Origin: Clostridia bacterium
GTDB lineage: Bacteria > Bacillota > Clostridia > Oscillospirales > CAG-272
Direction of reading: 5' to 3'
NCBI GenBank assembly: GCA_017960705.1
Contig: JAGCYR010000224.1
Coordinates: 1 to 11,067 of the forward strand
DNA length: 11,067 nucleotides
Part shown: positions 6,441 through 11,067 of the stretch, one piece after another
Layout: every line of letters begins with the position of its first letter
Numbering within the stretch: position 1 is the stretch's first letter
Notes under the pieces: model-generated
Databases searched by the model: none
What the model saw: the letters and a program-made list of their open reading frames with translations, nothing else
What the model was told of the DNA's origin: nothing
Made by a program: the position numbers and the translations under genes

Positions 6441-6704
6441 TTAGGTGTGAATGGTCTTCAAGAAATCGTTGCGTTTTCGGTCGTAATAGTACCCGGGGAT
6501 CTTGCCCTCCACCCGACGAACGGGGAAGCCGGCGCCGATCAGGTAGCCGATATTGCGCCCGACGGTCTTGCGGTCGCAGGGGATCCCGAGGTCGTTCAGG
6601 TAGGTCGTGATCTGCGTTTGCGTTACGGTATGCTCGCGCGAGGTGTAACAGTACAGCACCTTGAAGACGTAGAGGATAACGGTTTTCTTTGCGATCACTT
6701 TCAC
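6441..6704 (-). CDS. Stand-alone winged-helix DNA-binding protein
   Basis: An 87-residue protein resembling only the N-terminal winged helix of WYL-type regulators. Helices in KKTVILYVFKVLYCYTSREH and TQTQITTYLNDLG are followed by the probable recognition helix IPCDRKTVGRNIGYLIGAGF and the wing VEGKIPGYYYD. There is no WYL or other sensor domain, so ligand sensing would need another protein or does not occur. I chose the GTG at 6704 because AAAGGAG lies 7 bases upstream; an ATG at 6797 would extend the protein by 31 residues through a probable promoter and has no binding site. As the first gene of the unit it may control the promoters just upstream, where two similar palindromes lie (inference). 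Its GC content resembles the native genes. Confidence 0.7.
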   Translation of the reverse strand: MKVIAKKTVILYVFKVLYCYTSREHTVTQTQITTYLNDLGIPCDRKTVGRNIGYLIGAGFPVRRVEGKIPGYYYDRKRNDFLKTIHT

Positions 6705-6733
6705 GGCGGAACTCCTTTCACTTTTGCTTCCAT

Positions 6734-6761
6734 ACAATATTCTAACGACGAGGAAGGTCAA
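6734..6761 (-). promoter_or_regulatory. Candidate proximal promoter of the winged-helix/rpoA unit
   Basis: On the minus strand TTGACC (6761-6756) and TATTGT (6739-6734) are 16 bases apart. The start codon follows 29 bases after the -10 box. The -35 box is one arm of the palindrome at 6756-6769, so a protein bound there would block it. Weaker than the distal promoter at 6863-6891. Confidence 0.45.
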
Positions 6762-6769
6762 AATTGACC
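6756..6769. promoter_or_regulatory. Operator-like palindrome over the -35 box
   Basis: GGTCAAAATTGACC has 6-base arms (GGTCAA, TTGACC) around two bases. It overlaps the -35 element of the proximal promoter. A related sequence, GGTCAGAACTGTCC, lies at 6820-6833 and matches in 11 of 14 positions. The centres are 64 bases apart, about six helical turns. The winged-helix product of the first gene is the obvious candidate ligand (inference). Confidence 0.45.
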
Positions 6770-6819
6770 ACCCGGTAATTCTCCCCGATCGTTCCATATA
6801 CAGGATACCATAAATGCGT

Positions 6820-6833
6820 GGTCAGAACTGTCC
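6820..6833. promoter_or_regulatory. Second, imperfect copy of the operator-like palindrome
   Basis: GGTCAGAACTGTCC shares 11 of 14 positions with the palindrome at 6756-6769 and lies just downstream of the expected start of transcription from the distal promoter (-10 box ends at 6863 on the minus strand). A protein bound here could act as a roadblock. Confidence 0.3.
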
Positions 6834-6862
6834 GCCCTCCCCTCGGGAGCGAAAGGGCTATC

Positions 6863-6891
6863 AGTATAGCAGACTCGGAAGGATTTGTCAA
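6863..6891 (-). promoter_or_regulatory. Consensus promoter for the five-gene rpoA/helicase unit
   Basis: On the minus strand TTGACA (6891-6886) and TATACT (6868-6863) are separated by exactly 17 bases, and the -10 is extended by TGC. It shares TTGACAAATCC and TGCTATACT with the promoter at the start of the window. Transcription would begin near 6856, giving a leader of about 150 bases before the GTG at 6704. No terminator is visible between here and 2343, so all five genes may be on one message. Confidence 0.85.
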
Positions 6892-6923
6892 GCCCCCCTC
6901 CGGGGGGCGTCCCGTTTTCGGGA
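6892..6923. repeat. Two short GC hairpins next to the distal promoter
   Basis: GCCCCCC (6892-6898) pairs with GGGGGGC (6902-6908) over a three-base loop, and TCCCG (6910-6914) pairs with CGGGA (6919-6923) over TTTT. The first hairpin directly abuts the -35 box of the promoter at 6863-6891. Neither is followed by a T run on the minus strand. They may back up the terminator at 6947-6976 or mark an attachment point for a protein; the function is unknown. Confidence 0.4.
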
Positions 6924-6946
6924 TATTCCACTCACAAACACAAAAA

Positions 6947-6976
6947 CCCCCCGGAAACGGTCTTGTTTCCGGGGGG
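6947..6976 (-). terminator. Rho-independent terminator of the glycosidase gene
   Basis: The arms CCCCCCGGAAAC (6947-6958) and GTTTCCGGGGGG (6965-6976) form a perfect 12-pair stem with a six-base loop. On the minus strand a run complementary to AAAAA (6942-6946) gives the U tract. It begins 15 bases after the glycoside hydrolase stop and separates that gene from the promoter of the next unit. Confidence 0.9.
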
Positions 6977-6991
6977 ATAGTTGACGTTTCG

Positions 6992-8701
6992 TCAATCCTC
7001 GATCGCGGCTTTGCGGGAGAAGATCGGGTGGATCACCTCGGGCGGGAACTTCGGGCGGCGGTCGTAGGTGTAGAGACCGTTCTGTTCCTGCTCGACGTCG
7101 GTGAGCTGGGTGTAGCAGAAGGCGAAGATCTTCGGATTGTCGAGCAGCGCGTCGGTCAGACCCTTCAAGCGTTCGAGGAACTCCTCTTCGGTCTTGGGCG
7201 CGTTGCCGTAGCCCCACGCCTTCTCGTCCAGACTCCAGCCGATCCCGCCGTACTCGCTGACGAAGAAGGGCATCCCCGGCTTGTAGGGCTGTCTTTCGTT
7301 GCGCTTGCCCTGCTCGGTGTAGGTGCCGTCGGTGACGAGCGACGCGAAGTGTTCGACCATCGTCTTGGGCTTCTGTTCGTAGTCGTGGATATCGTGGATA
7401 TCGGTCTCCACGTGGAAGACGCCGCTGGTGTCGATCGCGGGACGCGTCGGGTCGATCGCCTTTGTGGTGCGGTAGACCAGCGAGAGCAGGGGATCGTACT
7501 GGCGGCAGTTGTGCTGATCCCACGTCTCGTTAAAGGGACACCATCCGATGATGGCGGGATGGTTGAAGTCGCGCTCCACCTCTTCGAGCCATTCGGGCAG
7601 GAACGGGTAGATCGCCTCGGGCTTGGTGTGATCCAGACCCCAGTTCGGGTATTCGCCCCAGACGATGTAGCCGAGCTTGTCGCAGTGGTAGAGGTAGCGC
7701 TCTTCAAAGACCTTTTCGTGCGGGCGGGCGCCGTTGAAGCCGAGCGCCTGCGAGCGGAGGATATCCTTCTTCAGCTCCTCGTCGGAGGGGGCGGTGTAGA
7801 TCCCGTCGGGGAAGAATCCCTGATCCAGCACCAGCCGCTGGAAAACCGATTTGCCGTTCAGGCGGAACTTCATCCCGTCGAACTTGATATCGCGGAGCCC
7901 GAAGTAGCTCTTGACGACGTCTTTACCGAAAGTAAAGGTGAGATCGTAGAGCTTGCCGTCACCGATCTCCCACAGGTGCTTTTCCGAGAGGACGATCGGG
8001 AAGGTGACGGTCCCGCCCGCCGCTTTGACCGTCGCGCGTCCGACCTCGCGTCCCTCGAAGGAGGCGACGGCGGTAAGATCCGCGATGCCGGACAGTTTCG
8101 CCTGCACGGTCAGGGTCGCGTTCTCGGCGTTGGGATAGTAGCGCGTCGAGAGCAGACGCGTTTCGGGCACGAACTCGAGCCAGACGGTCTGCCAGATCCC
8201 GGTGGTACGGGTGTAGCTGCATTCGTAGGACTGGAATTTGTCACTTTGCTTGCCGATGGGGATCATCGGGTCGCGGGTGTCGTCCTCGGCGTAGACGACG
8301 ACGGTATTCTCGCCCGCCTTCGCCGCGTCGGTGATATCGAAACAGAACGAAACGTAGCCGCCGGCGTGCCGACCGACCTCGGTTTCGTTGATATAGACCC
8401 TGCACCGGTAGTCGACGGCGCCGAAGTGGAGCAGCACCCGTCCGGCAAGCTCCTTCTCGGACAGCTCAAAGGTCCGCCGGTACCAGACCGCCGCGTGGAA
8501 ATCGACGTCTCCGATCCCCGACAGTTTGCTTTCGGGGCAGAAGGGAACGACGATGGTGCGGTCGAACGCGGCGCCGGCTTTCATCAATCCGCGGTCGAGT
8601 CCGCTGTTCGATTCGTCGAAGCAGAACTCCCACTTCCCGTTGAGGTTGCGCCACGCTTCGCGCATAAATTGCGGCTTCGGATGTTCGGGTCTTGCGATCA
8701 T
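6992..8701 (-). CDS. Glycoside hydrolase family 2 enzyme (beta-galactosidase/glucuronidase type)
   Basis: A 569-residue cytoplasmic enzyme without a signal peptide. An N-terminal sugar-binding jelly roll (about 1-180; RNLNGKWEFCFDE, AVWYRRTFEL, TTGIWQTVWLEFV), an immunoglobulin-like domain (about 181-270) and a TIM barrel (about 275-569) follow the family 2 order. The acid/base is probably E392 in HPAIIGWCPFNETW and the nucleophile E483 in PFFVSEYGG; both are present. Family 2 enzymes cleave beta-galactosides, beta-glucuronides or beta-mannosides with retention of configuration; the barrel is compact, as in short LacZ-like forms, and the exact sugar cannot be told. The ATG at 8701 has AAGGAGA 7 bases upstream. 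No promoter is visible between it and the glycosyltransferase gene upstream, so they may be co-transcribed, with the hairpin array between them. The long reading frame on the opposite strand is a GC artefact. Confidence 0.9.
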   Translation of the reverse strand: MIARPEHPKPQFMREAWRNLNGKWEFCFDESNSGLDRGLMKAGAAFDRTIVVPFCPESKLSGIGDVDFHAAVWYRRTFELSEKELAGRVLLHFGAVDYRCRVYINETEVGRHAGGYVSFCFDITDAAKAGENTVVVYAEDDTRDPMIPIGKQSDKFQSYECSYTRTTGIWQTVWLEFVPETRLLSTRYYPNAENATLTVQAKLSGIADLTAVASFEGREVGRATVKAAGGTVTFPIVLSEKHLWEIGDGKLYDLTFTFGKDVVKSYFGLRDIKFDGMKFRLNGKSVFQRLVLDQGFFPDGIYTAPSDEELKKDILRSQALGFNGARPHEKVFEERYLYHCDKLGYIVWGEYPNWGLDHTKPEAIYPFLPEWLEEVERDFNHPAIIGWCPFNETWDQHNCRQYDPLLSLVYRTTKAIDPTRPAIDTSGVFHVETDIHDIHDYEQKPKTMVEHFASLVTDGTYTEQGKRNERQPYKPGMPFFVSEYGGIGWSLDEKAWGYGNAPKTEEEFLERLKGLTDALLDNPKIFAFCYTQLTDVEQEQNGLYTYDRRPKFPPEVIHPIFSRKAAIED

Positions 8702-8722
8702 TGTTTTGTCTCCTTATTTTAA

Positions 8723-8823
8723 CGCGCCGGAGGCGCAATTCATGCACCGGAGGTGCAATTCACGCGCCGAAGGCGCAATTCATGCCGTAGGCAATTCATG
8801 AACGGGGACGCCGTTCAATTCAT
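8723..8823. repeat. Array of five small hairpins separated by AATTCAT/C
   Basis: Five short inverted repeats follow each other, each followed by AATTCAT or AATTCAC. Their stems start at 8724 (GCGCC/GGCGC), 8744 (GCACC/GGTGC), 8764 (GCGCC/GGCGC), 8784 (GCC/GGC) and 8800 (GAACGG/CCGTTC). The first three have an exact 20-base period. Where stem bases differ between units both arms change together, so the fold rather than the sequence is kept. The array fills most of the gap between the glycosyltransferase stop and the glycosidase start and would be part of their message. It may affect RNA stability or processing; there are no unique spacers, so it is not a CRISPR. Confidence 0.8.
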
Positions 8824-8842
8824 TGTTCGTGACCCCGCGGCG

Positions 8843-9865
8843 TTATCCGAACTTGACGATCTTCTTGAAGAACCGATACCCGCAGACGTCGAGCCAGCGG
8901 CTGAACTTGGATTTTCCCGTCGCGACCGTCGCGGTGGTGGTCCAGCGGAGCCGCCGGTAGAGCCAGGGATCCTTGTCCTTGATATACTGCCAGACCGCGT
9001 AGAAGTTGGCGCGGCGCTCGGGGGTGTCGTCGGCGTAGGTGAAGACCGCGCAGATCAGGACCATCATCCCGAGTTCGTGGAGCAGGTACCGCCGCAGTTT
9101 CGGTCTCGTTTCGCCCATCTCGCGCAGATCGAAGCAGTCGACCATCATCTTGGTCACGCGGATCTGCTGATCGTAGCGCTTCGCCCCGTTTTCGAGCGTG
9201 ACCGATTGGTCGGCGCGTCCGATGAGGTAGCGGTAGAGGTCGAGCGGCATATAGTAGATGGTCTTGACGTCGGGGAGCGGCTTATACATGAACAGGTTGT
9301 CCACGTAGAAGGTGTGCTTCGGCAGTTCCAGCCCGCAGTTTTTGAGGATCTCGGTTTTGAAGTAGACCGAGTGCATCATCAGGTACTGCGTGATGCCGAA
9401 AGGACGGATGTCCTCCCACGAACAGACGGTCTCGTTCGGGAAGATCCGGTGGTAGTCCATCACGAAGGTCTTTCCGTCCTCAACGTGCTCGTAGACGTAG
9501 TTGGCGACGTACATATCGACGTCGACCCCCGCCGTCTCGTGCTCCCGCATACGCGAAAGCAGTTTGGCGAGCGCGTCGCCGTCGAGCCAGTCGTCGGAGT
9601 CGACCACCTTGAAGTATTTGCCCCGTGCGTTCCGGACGCCCTGATTGACCCCCTCTCCGTGTCCCCCGTTCTCCTGGTGGATGACCCGGACGCGGTCGGG
9701 ATGGGCTGCGGCGTAGCCGTCGGCGATCTCGCCGGTCGAATCGGTCGAGCCGTCGTCAACGATAATGATCTCGGTATCGTCCCCCGCGGGCAGCAGGGAA
9801 TCGATACATTTACGCATATACGCTTCGGAATTGTAGCACGGAACGGTAAAAGTCATCAGGATCAT
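8843..9865 (-). CDS. Family 2 glycosyltransferase
   Basis: A 340-residue enzyme with a GT-A fold. It opens with MILMTFTVPCYNSEAYMRKC; the nucleotide-binding VDDGSTD is at 36-42, NGGHGEGVNQGVRNARG at 66-82, and the metal-binding DxD motif is in VDSDDW at 88-93. Such enzymes move a sugar from a nucleotide donor to a lipid or polysaccharide acceptor at the inner face of the membrane, usually for capsule, teichoic acid or exopolysaccharide. The C-terminal half (about 200-340) is variable, with the basic, aromatic end CGYRFFKKIVKFG that may touch the membrane. The ATG at 9865 has AGGAGG 8 bases upstream; an ATG 34 codons earlier would start before the -10 box of its promoter. No other surface-sugar genes are adjacent, so donor and acceptor cannot be inferred. 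Confidence 0.9.
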   Translation of the reverse strand: MILMTFTVPCYNSEAYMRKCIDSLLPAGDDTEIIIVDDGSTDSTGEIADGYAAAHPDRVRVIHQENGGHGEGVNQGVRNARGKYFKVVDSDDWLDGDALAKLLSRMREHETAGVDVDMYVANYVYEHVEDGKTFVMDYHRIFPNETVCSWEDIRPFGITQYLMMHSVYFKTEILKNCGLELPKHTFYVDNLFMYKPLPDVKTIYYMPLDLYRYLIGRADQSVTLENGAKRYDQQIRVTKMMVDCFDLREMGETRPKLRRYLLHELGMMVLICAVFTYADDTPERRANFYAVWQYIKDKDPWLYRRLRWTTTATVATGKSKFSRWLDVCGYRFFKKIVKFG

Positions 9866-9938
9866 AGAAATAACCTCCTGTTGGTCGCTTTTTCGTTCTC
9901 GTCGGTGTCCGGCTGCAATTCGCGCCGAACGTATCAAC

Positions 9939-9967
9939 AGTATAGCACAAATCTGCGAAAAAAGCAA
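9939..9967 (-). promoter_or_regulatory. Extended -10 promoter of the glycosyltransferase gene
   Basis: On the minus strand GTGCTATACT provides an extended -10 (TATACT at 9944-9939). TTGCTT (9967-9962) lies 17 bases upstream and matches the -35 consensus only in TTG. The -10 region repeats the TGCTATACT of the other promoters. Transcription would start near 9932, about 67 bases before the start codon. Confidence 0.65.
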
Positions 9968-10072
9968 CCCCGAAGCGAAAAAGCGTCGCCCCGTCCGGTC
10001 GTTTTTTCACCCGCCCCGAAGAAGTTTACAAATCGGGTCCCGTTCGTTCTTTTTCTGTTCAAATATTTCCTC

Positions 10073-10078
10073 TACAAT
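10073..10078 (+). promoter_or_regulatory. Possible -10 box for the ABC transporter gene
   Basis: TACAAT at 10073-10078 is one base from the -10 consensus and lies 54 bases before the ATG at 10133, in an AT-rich stretch. The bases 17 upstream (TTTTTC) are a poor -35 box, so the promoter is weak or needs an activator. The region 9866-10132 between the divergent genes shows nothing else. Confidence 0.3.
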
Positions 10079-10132
10079 GGTATTCGGAAGAAAATGCGCC
10101 GACGTGGTTGGCAATCGAAAGGAAACGCGGTC

Positions 10133-11067
10133 ATGCTTACGTTGCGCGACGTCAGAAAAGAATACGGAGAGGGGGAGAGCGCGGTCGTCGCCCTCAAGGG
10201 GGTCACGGTCTCTTTCCGCGAGAACGAGTTCGTCTCGATTTTGGGTCCCTCCGGATGCGGGAAGACCACGCTCTTGAATATCATCGGCGGACTCGACCAC
10301 TACACGTCGGGCGATCTTATCATCCGCGGCGTCTCGACCAAACTCTACCGCGACGCCGATTGGGACGCCTACCGCAACCATTCGGTGGGCTTCGTGTTCC
10401 AGAACTACAACCTGATCCCGCACCAGACCGTGCTGTCTAACGTCGAGCTCGCCCTGACCCTCTCCGGCGTATCCAAAGCCGAGCGGCGCGAACGCGCGAC
10501 CGAAGCGCTGATGCGCGTGGGGCTCGGGGATCAGATCAAAAAGCGCCCGAATCAGCTTTCCGGCGGTCAGATGCAGCGGGTGGCGATCGCCCGCGCGCTG
10601 GTCAACGATCCCGACGTCCTGCTCGCCGACGAGCCGACCGGGGCGCTCGATACCGAGACCAGTATCCAGGTGATGGATCTGCTCCGCGAGGTCGCCCGCG
10701 AGAAGCTGGTCGTGATGGTGACCCACAACCCCGATCTCGCCGAGCGCTACTCGACCCGGATCATCCGTCTGCTCGACGGCGGGATCGTCGGGGACACCGA
10801 TCCGTACGAGCCCGAGGAGGAGCCCGCGCCCGAAAAACCGACGGAGGCGCCCGTCGAAGAAGCCCCCGCCGAACCCGCCGCGGAGGAATCGACCCTCGCC
10901 AAAGAGAAAACCAAGCCGAAAAAGCGCTCGATGTCGCTTCTGACCGCGCTTTCGCTCTCGCTGAACAACCTGATGACCAAGAAGGGGCGCACGTTTCTGA
11001 CCAGCTTCGCCGGGAGCATCGGCATCATCGGCATCGCCCTGATCCTCGCGCTCTCGAACGGCATCAA
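10133..11067 (+). CDS. MacB-type ABC transporter, ATPase fused to permease (3' end outside window)
   Basis: The first 311 residues of a larger protein, still open at the window end. The ATPase (about 1-222) has every motif: Walker A GPSGCGKT (38-45), Q-loop Q90 in VFQNYNLIP, signature LSGGQ (142-146), Walker B LLADEP (163-168) with catalytic E167, and H-loop H198. It groups with the LolD/MacB/FtsE exporters (RVAIARALVNDPDVLLADEPTGALD type). Residues about 224-265 form a linker rich in Pro, Glu and Ala that turns basic at the end (KEKTKPKKR). Then a permease begins: LSLNNLMTKKGRTFLTSF and the first membrane span from about 288. This matches clostridial fused MacB/FtsX proteins that act as homodimers, moving peptides or lipoproteins or sensing bacitracin-like compounds; the substrate is unknown. 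The ATG has AAAGGA 9 bases upstream. Confidence 0.9.
   Translation, partial: MLTLRDVRKEYGEGESAVVALKGVTVSFRENEFVSILGPSGCGKTTLLNIIGGLDHYTSGDLIIRGVSTKLYRDADWDAYRNHSVGFVFQNYNLIPHQTVLSNVELALTLSGVSKAERRERATEALMRVGLGDQIKKRPNQLSGGQMQRVAIARALVNDPDVLLADEPTGALDTETSIQVMDLLREVAREKLVVMVTHNPDLAERYSTRIIRLLDGGIVGDTDPYEPEEEPAPEKPTEAPVEEAPAEPAAEESTLAKEKTKPKKRSMSLLTALSLSLNNLMTKKGRTFLTSFAGSIGIIGIALILALSNGI

Noticed and set aside
6981..6995. Inverted repeat TTGACG/CGTCAA over the glycosidase stop
   Set aside because: A 6-base stem with a three-base loop beside a much stronger terminator; probably chance or a minor extension of it.
6818..8722. 634-residue open frame on the plus strand opposite the glycosidase gene
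   Set aside because: It is a mirror of the GC-rich codons of the family 2 glycoside hydrolase, whose motifs, start site and terminator are all clear. The frame runs across a promoter and a terminator and resembles no family.
8723..8823. CRISPR array
   Set aside because: The units are 20 bases, each is itself a hairpin, the linkers are constant and there are no unique spacers or cas genes.
10007..10726. 239-residue minus-strand frame opposite the ABC ATPase
   Set aside because: Antisense of a gene with all ABC motifs; no start signal.

Overview
The window looks like chromosomal DNA from an uncultured Gram-positive gut-type anaerobe, probably class Clostridia of the Bacillota. This is an inference. 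It rests on purine-rich ribosome binding sites (AAAGGAG, AGGAGG), consensus TTGACA/TATACT promoters, rho-independent terminators, several GTG starts, high GC in most genes (37 of 60 bases in a line counted inside the glycosidase gene), and protein families typical of that group.

Layout. (1) Bases 1-1334, plus strand: a consensus promoter drives a two-gene unit, an SPFH/band-7 membrane protein followed by a translationally coupled 60-residue ribbon-helix-helix protein, ending at a shared hairpin terminator. (2) Bases 1341-2066, minus strand: a von Willebrand factor A (VWA) protein with an intact metal site and, behind it, a 25-residue predicted membrane peptide that normal length cut-offs would miss. 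(3) Bases 2311-6891, minus strand: one likely transcription unit of five genes. In order they are a small winged-helix protein, an 85-residue HTH-like protein, a complete RNA polymerase alpha subunit (rpoA), an EVE/PUA-like protein with a polyproline linker, and a 658-residue nuclease-helicase (RecB-like nuclease plus DUF2075 helicase). A strong promoter lies ahead of the unit and a hairpin terminator follows it. (4) Bases 6947-9967, minus strand: a family 2 glycosyltransferase and a family 2 glycoside hydrolase, separated by an array of five small hairpins. (5) Bases 10133-11067, plus strand: the 5' part of a MacB-type ABC transporter with ATPase and permease fused, cut by the window end.

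The most unusual region is the third. The 85-residue gene, the EVE-like gene and the nuclease-helicase gene are clearly poorer in GC (about 40-45% in the lines I counted) than their surroundings. The nuclease-helicase and EVE-like proteins together look like a modification-sensing nucleic-acid defence pair. Between these low-GC genes sits a GC-rich, apparently intact rpoA without its usual ribosomal neighbours (rpsD, rplQ). Either an acquired defence cassette landed around a relocated rpoA, or the alpha subunit is an accessory part of the system. Sequence alone cannot decide between these.
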